DNA of 64,000 bases, taken from NCBI GenBank assembly GCA_037892935.1, contig JAYXKI010000003.1, positions 2,046,001-2,110,000 on the forward strand, in the 5' to 3' direction. Both the position numbers and the translations under genes were made by a program. Positions 1 through 11,000 of this stretch are shown in pieces; position 1 is the first letter of the stretch, and every line of letters begins with the position of its first letter. This DNA is from Phlebopus portentosus (Eukaryota > Basidiomycota > Agaricomycetes > Boletales > Boletinellaceae). The notes beneath the pieces are model-generated. The model worked only from the letters and a program-made list of their open reading frames with translations, searched no databases and was not told where the DNA came from.

Positions 1-305
1 TCTCCGCTTCCTGCTTTGGACATATCTCACCGAGAATCTTATCAATGACGTGGAACCGAGCCTCGAGCTCAACTTGGGCAGAAGAAACGAAATGCTAGCC
101 CGACGCCGCCGGCCCTCTGGCCGCCGGGACGCCCGTATCCATGTTTCCTTCTTCCTTCAGGCTTCCGGTTGCGCCTGAACCTGCGCCCGCATCCAAGACT
201 CAGACGGGTCAGCTGGAGCAAGCTGAAGAGGAGCTCATGTTATCTGTCAAGAAACATGGAACCGAGAGAAGCGAGTGCGAGGCAACGATGAGCCACCGGC
301 TCTGA
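1..305 (+). CDS. Possible 3' end of a gene entering from the left edge
   Basis: An open frame runs in from the window edge to a TGA at 176-178 (frame 2). A second frame reads from about 156 to a TGA at 303-305 and encodes a charged Glu/Lys-rich tail ending MSHRL. The two could be terminal exons of one plus-strand gene, but the only splice pair I can draw between them (GTATCC at 135 to TTCAG at 160) gives a 26-nt intron, which is too short. I do not recognise the protein. This may also be non-coding, and the call rests only on open frames with plausible composition. Confidence 0.22.
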
Positions 306-664
306 AAAATCCTGCTTACACTGTTTCTATTTCTATTTCGATCGCTTACTTTTTTGCGCTTGTAATTGCGGGCCCTGATGCGGCTGATCGTCCTCGTTTT
401 GCATGAGAGATTATATTTATCCTCTTGCTCTGCCCCGCTACCTGACGACTGACAAGTCTACTGCCGTAGATGCTACGAAGAGACGACAGGATACCCTTCA
501 GTGTGTAAACATTCGCGGAAGCTGCTTTGACGATACGCAGGCTAATATTACGCTGAAGGCAGTTGCGGAGGTTGAGAACCTACCCGCGTTTGGGCCAAAA
601 AAATCAGAGCGGGGACAAGAGAGACGTGGGTGATCGAACTGAGTATACAGACGGCGCGTGCAAG

Positions 665-1051
665 CAGCATTTGGAATGTTATCGATCAGGCCTAGGTTGG
701 TATGTTTTTCTTTTAATATCCGTAAGATCGCTGCGAACTGATGTCTGTATCGTAAGTACAGACTACGTACAGAGACATAAACCGGAGGATCACTTATGAC
801 ATGACTTTCTTATCCCCGAACAGTGCGAATGATTTTTATTTCAGCCATGGTCGCCATTATCGATCGACCAGTAAGCTGTCAATTCGATAACACAAAGGCT
901 AAAGGCGATCGCGTAGGTTGACTGGGGGTATTCACGTAAACTCAAATGTCAGACTGAAGTCGAGAACATACAGACGATCGAGGTGTACATACTCCATACA
1001 TGAAGTGTGAATGGGCGGTGCATATAACCAGCATTTGGAATGTTATTGATC
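665..1051. repeat. Pair of direct repeats, 23 nt, 364 bp apart
   Basis: The sequence CAGCATTTGGAATGTTAT followed by YGATC occurs at 665-687 and again at 1029-1051, differing at one base (C/T). The flanks are loosely similar: a GGCG/GTGCA-type stretch precedes each copy. This points to a degenerated local duplication, not chance. Function unknown. Confidence 0.6.
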
Positions 1052-1230
1052 GGGTTAGTAAGTCCCTTCCCTCAGAGCACTACGAAATGGCGTTTATACT
1101 GACCCATTTACAGGGAGGACAAATGAAAGGAATATCGAATACCAATATGCTCGATCGCTCGGCATGACTTGAAAGAATTGGATCTTGTTTCCGTCACTGC
1201 GCTATTTGCGGATTGATCTCCTGATCTGAC

Positions 1231-1268
1231 GACGATCGACAATATCAATATTAATATTGTCGATCGTC
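1231..1268. repeat. 38-bp palindrome with 15-bp perfect arms
   Basis: The left arm GACGATCGACAATAT (1231-1245) and right arm ATATTGTCGATCGTC (1254-1268) are perfect reverse complements around an 8-nt AT-rich centre. It would form a long hairpin in DNA or RNA. It could be a protein-binding palindrome, the remnant of a small foldback element, or a replication-slippage product. No gene lies close by. Confidence 0.75.
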
Positions 1269-2578
1269 TCGATCGTTTGGCATGGCTGTCAAATTCGACA
1301 AAGGGACTGAAAGTGATCGGTATGGATTGAGCGAAATACGAGCAAGTAGGTCCTCTGGACACTATATCGATGCAAAAGAGGGGTTGTGGTTTCACGGAAT
1401 TCCGATGGCATACCTTCGTTCACCTGGCACTTCATTCTTTACGACCTTCAGTATCTCAACTAACTGAAATTTCCCTTGCTCGCGCTAGAAGAAGGATGAC
1501 AGATACATCACGCTTGCAGTGCCATATACGATGGGAGTGACTGAATGGTGTAATATTTGCAATCCGAATACATCGGGAACCACCTTGCAATACCCATCAC
1601 CTTCGAATCCTAACCCCAGACCGCTTATTGGTAAGGTACTGTAGTACCGATGAGCGAGTGGTGTCGGAATGTATCTGTCTTGGCATCGGAATGAGAGGCT
1701 GCTCATTCGTTCGTTAGACGGAGTTCCGGTTGGACGAAGATAGAATGATTGGATAGGTGGAGGAGATGTCGTGTCAATAGATCTCGAAGCAATGTCTTCA
1801 TTCATTCTCTTTTGCCTCTGGCGGATATGGATGATCATCTTGTGTAGATGGAAGTCTTTGATTCTTCTTTGATGGAAAGGTGACTCCGGTGCTTCAATCA
1901 TACGTGCGCCATTACAACAATTTAATTTCTTGTTGACAAACACAATATAAACAAGTGTATGCTCTATATGCTCACTTTATTATATGATGCGCAACAGCCT
2001 GCGACAGAGCCCCAAGTCTGACAGCTAAGTAGAAACTGGGATGTGAGGCTTGTTAGGCTTGCTCGGAGAACAACGTGGCTGAGTCTGCCAAGAGTGGGAT
2101 GAGCCAATGGGTTACTATTCCGCAATCAAGATCTGAGGCGCTTATCTTGCGGTTCTGAGCCTCTCACTCAAATGATGTAATGCTGCGTTGTTAAAGAACA
2201 GTCGCGCATCTCTGAATATTCTTCAATCGATGAAGAATACTGTAGCGGGTGAAGTTGTGTAGTGAGAACCAGACCAGAGACGGCTATAGATGGGTAAATG
2301 GATTATGTCATACATCATCACTGGGGCCGGGCCGGAAAAGGACAAATAGCCGAACATACCTAGTAAGTCAGTCAGTAACATCATCTTTCTCGATCGAGAT
2401 CAAAAATGTACATAGTACTTATTATATTTCCCGTTAAAGACATCCCCTACTTACAACTCTCGCTTTCACCGCCATCTCCGCAACTAGCCCCCCTCTTGCG
2501 CCCCCTCCTTGCTTTCTTGACACAAAGCGAATTCACGACCTTGCGACGAGATACATAATAGATTAAGGGAGGAAAGCG

Positions 2579-3416
2579 ATGACTTTTACCGTCGATGACC
2601 TCGTCGCATCTTTCAATGCTGGCGGTCATATTGGCCAAGAGGCTATAGATATTGCTAATTTACAGGTATCTCTCATTTGTCTTGAAGACTATGCGGGGAA
2701 CGCCGATTAACTGACTTGTCGGGTAATCGTAGGCACAACTGGCTCAGACACTCGCATATGCTCAGCAGCAGCAGCAGCAACAGCAACAACAGCAGTTCGC
2801 CTCATCGTCTCACAGGCTCTGCAACACTCCGACTACCGCGCGTACTCCGACGACGAGTCTCGGTAACTGGTCGGCATTTGAGCAGCAGCAACATAGGGCG
2901 AGGAGCAGGAGCGCGAGCATTGTCGCGGACGGAGGTGGAATGGACACAGTGACTGAAGATAGCGAGATGGAAGTTGAGATGGACGCGGATGAGGAGCTTG
3001 CAGTCGAGCAGCTTCTTGTTCCTCCTCATTCTCAAGCGCAGACTTCTGTGCGACGTCGTACAAGAGGGGACTCTATCTTCGCACAGCAGCAGAACTACGT
3101 CCCGCATACACAATCACATTCGAGTCAAATTCCGGTGCGATATTCACAGACTGGTGCGGACCCGGCGTCTGTATCGGACTCGGTCTCACCTGTATCCTCA
3201 AGTTATGCTGCGTCCGACCCCTTTTTCTCTGCCGCGGCAGCTGAATCTGCACGACAGAATCAGCAAGCGCAGTCGTCGTTCTTTGCTCAGATCGGACGTC
3301 CCTCCCAACACTCGCCGTTCTTCGCTGCTGCACAGGCGAACTCGGGCAGTGCGACACCTCAGAACCAGTTCAACGCGTCCCCTTGGTGCGTACCTGCTGG
3401 AACGGTTGACTCGTAA
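2579..3416 (+). CDS. Small glutamine-rich protein of unknown function
   Basis: Two exons, 2579-2665 and 2733-3416, give a 256-residue protein; the intron has GT...TAG ends and the phase is kept exactly. The N-terminus (MTFTVDDLVASFNAGG) is followed by a short helix-like AQLAQTLAYA stretch and then a run of about eleven glutamines (near residues 40-50). Next come an Arg/Ser-rich patch, an acidic block (EDSEMEVEMDADEE) and a long Ser/Gln/Ala-rich, apparently disordered tail with several ARQNQQ and FFAAA motifs. This build fits a nuclear or RNA-associated adaptor, but no catalytic or DNA-binding domain is visible. The start was chosen because the N-terminal exon reads directly into the polyQ frame. 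Several open frames on the opposite strand here are shadows of the repeats. Confidence 0.72.
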
Positions 3417-6400
3417 AAAAGAGGCGATAGGCAGTCAATTTTTCGCATTCCTTCTATCCGAGAATCGCGAGCGAAAGTGCCTTCTTGTGCGGTATGGGGC
3501 GTTCCGTCCGTTGCCTCGGCTTTCCGTCTCTCTTCTCTCTCACGTCTCCTCTTCGACGAGTACCTCGTGCATGCGTACACATTACCATCCTGCCCTTCCT
3601 TCGCGCGTCAGCTGACTCGAGTTACTCTGCTCCCCCTACTTCCGCATCATAACAACGCGGCGCGGACGACTGGTCGTCTTCTTCTCTGCCTTGTCCGTAC
3701 CGTACGAACGAACGAGTTTCAGCCCCGCCCTGCTCCACATCTGTCCATAACTGCCTTTGTCCATCACATGTATCTTCATCAACCGTGCCACCCGTGATCC
3801 CGTTTCATGACCAAGTTTAGAGTGTTCCTCTTACTCTCTATACGCACACGATACAACACAGCACAATCCATTAGCGCCCCATCTTTCCTTCCTTGTATTT
3901 CTCTTTGGCGATTTTCCCAACTTCCCTTTTTCACGACCAACGACGAGACAAAAAAATCTGAATTGAAAAAGTCTAATTTATGCGATTCCACCCCATACAA
4001 CTTTTAATTATTTCCAATCACCCGATCTTTCCATCCGTCTTGTGTTGATCCGTCTCGAACTGGAATACTTATTCATACGGCACCCCCGCGTCGATCGTTC
4101 ATTCATCTTCACGCACGGTGATGGTGTATTTCTCTCATCTGATGTTCACTAGCGACGGATGGCGAGGTGTACAGATCCGTTGCTGTCGCTGAAGGATCCT
4201 CGAACACAGCTGCTTGATACGATAATAGAGCGGCTTGGCTGCGATGCATCAATTCGACCGTTTGGGGTCGGTGGATCGCGTTCTTTTCCCATCTGTTCAT
4301 CATTGCTCGGCTCGATAGTATACTGCGGGAGGCAGGAAGGTAGATGTTGGATGCGAGTTCGTCGGATTCTATCTATCGTTTCTTTTCCGTCTATCTCAAG
4401 ACTGCATACGACTACAGACACCCACTCCAACCCGAGCTCTTCTCCCGTCCAGGACGATTTCCACGTTTTTTCTTTCTCCTTTATTGTATTCTTCGCAAAG
4501 GGTGTAGTCATTCCTGTTCCGACTTTCTTTCTTTCCTTCCCTTCTACGCTTTACTATACTACACTACTTCTGTCATAATTCGAAAAGATTCCGGTAAACC
4601 ATTCTATTCTTTCTCGTGTTTCTTTGCTCGACGGTTTCTTCCTTCCTTCTATGCACGCTGTGTAAAGATATTATCACTCTGTTCCATCATCCTGCGATTT
4701 TATTTATCTGCTTCGCTTTTGTGCCTTCCGTCCTTTCCTTTTCAAGATCATCACCAACCCCGCTCAGTTTCAGTCGTTCTTTTAGTATAATTTACCTACA
4801 GACCATCCGGAAATGTGCTGTTTATATGTATATTTAGAGAGTTGAGGGAGTATACATTAATGTGAAGTGCTAACTTAGGTTGAATCCTAGTATACAATAT
4901 ATGCATATGTTGTTAAGATTACATTCAAGACAAATGCAAACAGAAGAAGCACTTAGGAAGGCACGTAAGAGTGCTCGTCTGCTTTATATGCAAGTAATCC
5001 ACTAGGGATGTAGGCTGGCGAAATTTATGAGACGCTTCTACGAGAATATCGATTGGTATCAATCTTCGAAATAATAAAGCTGGTGGAAAGGAAGCAAAGC
5101 AACGTTCAGCAATGAAAAGTGTACCCGGCCCGTTACTGCGTTTTTAGGGTCTATGTACCCTTGGGAGCGGACCGGTTTGTCGGGTATTCGATTACATGAG
5201 GACTGAGCCTGAATATCGAAGTGTCCCCGCCCCGAAAGAATAATGTTTTGTGAGGTTTCTCAAAACGTGTTTACACATCGAGCAGAATGAGCACAAGGCA
5301 AGCTTTGCGTCAGCAGGTGCAGGACCAGCACGTTCTAAGAACCGCGTAGAAGCGCAAGGTTTGTTGTAGATATACATAGTTGAATCTAGCGCTGGAGAAG
5401 TTTCAGTCCCCAGAGCAAGTCGTGTTCACAGAACCATACGCGAAGCCACAATCGACACATTCAAGCATACATACACAGTAAGCCCAAAGCATGGATCGAT
5501 CATACAGATGAACTTCGACTTCTTTCAAGGTCGCTTCTACCTTCAGACTTACACGTCGAACTGCACAACCGTCGCGGTTCCGCATCGCATTTTTAGGTTG
5601 GTTTCCAGGTACATAGGAGATGCTGCTGTAGCAACGAGACTTGTTCCTGCGCAAGGCCAATTACAAGCCACGACGTGAAAGCTTAGCTTGCATTGAACAA
5701 GGACAGTCTGGTGTGCCTAGGAAGCAAGACTCAGCTGATCTACAACAGGAACCATCTGACCAGATGAACGTTAAATAGATCATAGATAGAATCCCTCGAA
5801 GCTTCATCAAAGCAGGAGATCTGAAAGATAGTGCTGAGCTGAGAACAAGGAGAACTTGAACTTGACGTCCCGAGTGTATCCGTTCCGTGGAATAAGGATA
5901 AGGTCTAATCATAGATGTTGTCAAATCCGGGCGCGGGGGTAAAAGACAGTACAATAAGACTGCACATGCTGACGTAACGGAAGAATGACGTGTTTCATCT
6001 TCTTGCTTGCCTCGCTCGCTCGCTCGAATGCTCAGCTGATCTCTGCAGTAAGAAACTCAATACCAGTCCCATCAAATTAAGGAGTTACCAGACTCCGGTA
6101 TTCCGCCTATCTCACCACGATGCAGAAGGAATTAGACCAAGAAAGGGGCTGAAACAACACCAAACTTTTCGTCTCCTTACGGAATTACATATACTTGGTA
6201 TATACACGGTTGTAGGCGGGCGGAGATCGTGAAGTCGTCAGAAACAGAGGAACGTCGCGTGGTGCGTGCGGATAAGGCATAGTAGGAATTGCGGCCACTA
6301 GAAATCGGTGATGACGGCGGCGAACGAATGCGATCGGCCAGCACGGCGAACGCGGGGAGTAGAGAGACGGCATACCACGGAATCGATAGGATGTATGCCA

Positions 6401-6438
6401 GTAGAACGGGTAATCGGGTAACTGCACGGCAAAACCAT
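3417..6438. other. Long intergenic region, pyrimidine-rich first half
   Basis: From about 3480 to 4800 the plus strand is strongly C/T-rich (many TTCTTCCTTTCTT stretches), probably the 3' UTR of the polyQ gene or a further transcript. From 4860 to 6430 composition returns to average. Open frames on both strands (for example minus 5403-5660 and 5661-5954) have no recognisable domains and no consistent exon structure. I see no tRNA or mobile element. The last few hundred bases are the 3' flank of calcineurin B. Confidence 0.45.
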
Positions 6439-7413
6439 CTAGAAAAGATCTTCTAAGGTCATTTGTTTGACGATGTCCTGGATAATGAAGTCGTTTTTAT
6501 CAACATGCACCCGTTAGGAAAACGAATAAGCACGCACGGTGTTCGAGACCATCATCGCAAATTCTTCGAAGCTGAGCCTGCCGTCACCATCTTTATCGGC
6601 CTCCATGATTGTCTTGTCCACGATCTGCTGTAATTGTTGATCCTACAAAATAAGAAAACACCATAATTGAGGCGAGAACGTCCCAGAAGATAGATTAACG
6701 AGCGACTTACCTTTAAGTTGTTCCCCACCATCATCTTTAGCACCAAAAACAATTCTCCGTTCGAGATATATCCGTCGCGGTCCATGTCATAAACTTTAAA
6801 GGCAACTATGTAAAGATTGTAAGAATGAAAGAAGAAAATCTAATATAGAAACATTCACGTACATCGTAACTTTTCCTCTCGCCCTCCTCTACTGCTAAAA
6901 GCACTCAGGCCACCGACGAACTCCTGGAAGTCTACCGTTCCTCCGCCACTAGACGAGGAGCCCTCGTGAGCCAAAAGGGACAAATCAATCAAAAGTGTAT
7001 GACAAAACTTACTCTTCGTCAAAAATAGCAATCATTCGCCCTGCTAGCGGATTGTTTGCGATTTGAGGGATTTGAAGAAACTCTTCTCGGTCGATAGATC
7101 CAGAGCCATCTCTGTGACGAGCACAGGAAGAAAGTGATTAGCTCAGGAATCTGTGGACCAGAACTCGTATTGCCACGCACGCGTCAAGCTTCATGAACCT
7201 CTTCTTCAGGCGTTCCAACTCGTTGGCATTGACTATAATGCAAAGGCAAGTCTGTCAGTTTCAAACGATCGATCACGTCGTTGTTCTTCGAAGGAGACGC
7301 ACAGTTTGACCGCCTCTCCATATCCTCCATGAACTGTGATGCTGTCGTGTGTCAAATGAATCAGCTAGAACGCGTCTCCCGATATCCACGAAATACGTAC
7401 GTGACTGCCCCAT
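6439..7413 (-). CDS. CNB1: Calcineurin regulatory subunit B
   Basis: Eight exons (seven short introns) give 175 residues, the usual length. Calcineurin B is the Ca2+-binding regulatory subunit that activates the calcineurin A Ser/Thr phosphatase, which signals Ca2+ stress, ion balance and hyphal growth in fungi. Visible: an N-myristoylation start (MGQSPSQF); four EF-hand loops, including [15 protein letters not shown] (EF2), [14 protein letters not shown] (EF3) and [15 protein letters not shown] (EF4); and the conserved C-terminus [12 protein letters not shown]. The first exon is only 13 nt (7401-7413) and the last is a short terminal exon after VSNT. For EF2 the acceptor at CTAG must be used; an upstream AG would insert six residues into the loop. 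Its minus-strand orientation matches the next three genes. Confidence 0.97.
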
Positions 7414-8071
7414 GGTTACTGCTCGCTATCAGCTAGTAGAAAATACGTGTTCGTTGGTTCTGGGGCACGATTTCAAAAGAAACCTGAGCAGCACAAGTTT
7501 GAGGGTAAGATGAACTAAGTTGCGTCATATGCAAACGGTACGTCAAGACATTCATCAGACTGTTCTCTGAGCAAGAACAGGTGTTAAACTTACGAGGGAT
7601 GAGCAATGGGAGACGGGGTGAGATGATAAACGGATGGAGGCGCTGGAGAAGGCAAATCTATGGGCCACAACTGAATGCGTGGGAGAGTATTGATGCCATG
7701 TTCTTGTCTTGTATAATAACTTTTAGACGCGCATCCACACGATTTGATTTCTTCGTATTGGCACAAAAGACGTGATTTCATAGAATTCCGTGAGAAATAC
7801 TATACATTACAACGGACAGCATATATGAGCAGTGGCAGTCCGTAAGTCGTAATAAAACCCTCATGAAAAGGAGAAAACAACGACGACACGCATGAAAACG
7901 CCCGTGAGAGGCTAAACTCTAGCTCGTGGTCAAATTCAAGAGCGTGATAGAGGTGGAAAAAGTCGACAAATAGACTGAAGATAAAATGGCGCGGATCGTT
8001 CATTCACAGACGTGATTGGGAATTAGAAGTACATGAGATTACGAAAAGCATTGAAGTAAGCGGGAAGCTCT
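7414..8071. other. Intergenic: CNB1 upstream region and SSD1 3' flank
   Basis: About 650 bp between two minus-strand genes. It must hold the CNB1 promoter and the SSD1 terminator. No gene or clear motif recognised. Confidence 0.5.
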
Positions 8072-11000
8072 TTATTTCGTTTGCTCCTCCGCATACGGGT
8101 TAACACTGTAAACCTTGATGACAGGAGGGCTCTTCGTCAAGTCTGCGGTCACAATGACCTATGACAGACAGTCAGGATATCATATTGATCTTTTTGGGAG
8201 ACGACACGTACCGGTACAGTTTGGAGTTCGCGAATCTCCTGAATTTTATGTCCACTTGGTGACGTTTTAAGGCCCTCAAACTGAGGCCTAATCTTGGCCT
8301 GGGAAATAAGGCGCTGCTTTGACGTTTCCTTCGTAATTTCGTCTGGCTGCGCTTTGCCGAGAACGATCTCGTCATCGGCATCATCTTCGTCGAAAAGTGC
8401 GGACTCGTCGTTGACGGAGCGTGAAGAAACCTCCATCTTCAACGCGTGCTGTTCAGCAGACTGCTTCACCTTCTTCAAATGCTCGTCGTCATTGTTCTCG
8501 GCGAGCCAAGAGATGACATCGCGGTTTGACCAGTATATCTGCAACGTATGCGTGTGTTCATCGAAGACATGGTTCTAATGAATAACCTAAGCAACAAATC
8601 GTTGAATGCAGATCATAAAGGACTCACGTCGATAGGCATTTGATCAACGTGTACGCGTTTCTCGATACCAAATTCAGGCACAAGCACGTCAAATGCTGCG
8701 TCCAGTACATTAACCACGGTAGCAGGACGAATGACTGGGCCGTAGCGTTGAGTAAGGTCAGCAATGAGGACGCAAAGGAACAAGTGCGACGACTGTTCCT
8801 GGGCCAGCTTGGCAGATTCCTTCTTACTATATACACATGTGTGAGTAAAATTCAATCAAGCCTGCTTGTTACGCGGAATTGACTTACATGTTGCACTGCT
8901 GAGCGACCTTGGCGACCGAATCACGGTCCATCGCAAACTTGGGTTCGCCGCCATTAGCGTTTACGAAAATAGACTCGAGCTGGCGGTGCACGATGATATC
9001 CGCATAGCGACGAATCGGAGACGTAAAGTGTGTGTACAGCGGAACATTAAGCGCATAATGGTTGTACTTCGCGATATCGAGCATGCCAGCACAGAAATAC
9101 TTGGCAGTATGCAAAGCCTTGTATGCAATAATTTGAAGCACTACGCGTGCATTCTTGTCCTCGATCGTGTCGAAAGACTTCATAAAGGCACCAGCAGAAG
9201 AGGTGTCGAACGTGTAACCAAGACGAGCGGCACGCTCCTTAAAGATGTTGAGGCGGCGCTCAATGGGCTCTTCATGCCGTCGGAGAAGAGCTTGTTCAGG
9301 TAGGTGGTGAGCAATTTGCTGAGCAACCGCCATATTCGTAAGTAACATAAACTAGAGGAAAAAATACAAGTCAGATAATTAAGTCCTGTTCAGTGGCATA
9401 CCCTCGTACCTCTTCGATAAGTTTATGCGAGTCAGTCCTCTCGTAGTTGCTAGTGTCAGTCGGGAGCCCGTTTTCATCGAGTGTGAAGTTAAGACGAAGA
9501 CTGTCAAGCCTGAGGGTTCCAATCTGAGATCGGCCAGAGCGCAACTTCTGAGCCAGGCCATTTAGGATCTTCAAGTCATGTTCGATATCCACAGCATCGA
9601 ACTCCGGTGCGACAGGAACCGAACCGAGAGGTTTACCATCAATTACATTTTGCGCGTCGGCATAAGTAAGACGAGCGCAAGACCTATGGATGTCGTCAGA
9701 ACAAATTCAGGTATAGACGAGAAGGAACCCACTTGATGATAGTCTTCTCAAACCGTTTCTTCACGACCTTAGCGTCCTCAGTCATCGTGAAAATGACCGA
9801 GAATGTCAAGCGCTCCTGCCCAGGTACCAAACTGCAGATCTGTTCACTCAAAGCTGGGGGAAGCATCGGCACAGCACGTTGAACAAGGTAAACACTCGTC
9901 GCCCTCTTACGTGCGTCACGATCGAGAGCAATGTTGGGCTTGACGAAGTGTGAGACATCAGCTATGTGTACGCCAACATTATATGTGCCATCCTCGTTCT
10001 TCTTGATCGACACGGCGTCATCAAAGTCTTTCGCTGTATCGGGGTCGATTGTGAACACCCGCTCCTTGCGTAAGTCTGTGCGGACTTCATGTTCTCTCTC
10101 CGGAATACTATGGATAGACAATCAGCATTCTGAAGAGAAATAGTTACCAAGGATGACTTACGTCCACGGCGTCGGTGGCAGACATTTGAGAACATTATCG
10201 GTGAACTCTTCAGTCGGGAAGTTGCAGTCTTTCAGTAAAGCGCTCGTTTCAACCTCAATATCGCCGATTGGGCCAAGTTCCTCAACAAGAGTACCGAATG
10301 GATGGAGAGAGCTGATCGGCTGCGAGACATTTATGTAAGTTTGTGAAATATGAAGGATGAACAAGTGAACATACATGACGTTTGATGCAAGCAACAAACA
10401 GTTTATTTGCGTAAGCCTCAGAGTTCTGGACAAAGTCCGGTGGTGCTTGCTCCGTAGGAATAGCGATGAGAGGAACGCGCTTGTCAGTTGGCTTGAACCA
10501 CACAATCTTCGGCCTTTCGATCGGTCCGCGCTTTTGCTCCTCACCACGGTCACCCTCACGCTCGCGGCGCTCAGCTTCCTGCTTTTCCTTAGTGGCAGCA
10601 GACGAAGGACGCAGAAGTCCTAGGGTACCGGAGAAGAGTTGACCAGGCATACGTTCCACGACCGCAACAACATGTCCAGCGAACTGAGGCTTGACCTCAT
10701 CTGTAACCCTAAAGCAAAATCAACGCTTGGCCATGCCTCAAAACATCTTACTTACTCTTCATCTTCAAAGAGCATCAGTCCTTGCCCTTCCACTTCGACG
10801 TCATCCTTCTTCTTGTCATTCTTACGACCGGCTGCGGACCTCGGATCGTAAGCCGAGTTCTCTTCCTTCTTGCGCTTCTTCTCTTCCTTTTCCTTCTTCG
10901 TGCCCCAGACTTCGTCAACGTCAAGCAGCTCTACAGCAACAATGTCACCTTCAAGCGCACGGTTGCGATCCTTGGAGCCGCAGATATAGATATCGGCATC

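Larger units (their letters stand above)
306..2578. other. Intergenic region with repeats, no convincing gene
   Basis: No frame here gives a recognisable protein or a coherent set of exons. The longest open stretch, minus strand 1485-1943, has no domain and begins at a GTG. The region holds a near-perfect direct repeat, a strong palindrome and several CGATCG-rich stretches (listed separately). A 9-bp hairpin (TATTCTTCA/TGAAGAATA) lies near 2217-2239. The last few hundred bases should carry the promoter of the gene starting at 2579. Confidence 0.5.

Noticed and set aside
1485..1943. Long minus-strand open frame of about 150 codons
   Set aside because: Begins at GTG, has no recognisable domain and no supporting exon structure; probably chance openness in non-coding DNA.
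2802..3113. Arg- and Leu-rich minus-strand frames opposite the polyQ gene
   Set aside because: They are antisense images of CAG and Ser/Arg repeats; the plus-strand frame is supported by a clean intron.
6950..6985. Six-residue insertion in the second EF-hand of calcineurin B
   Set aside because: It arises only if an upstream AG is used; the next acceptor (CTAG) restores the canonical [12 protein letters not shown] loop.
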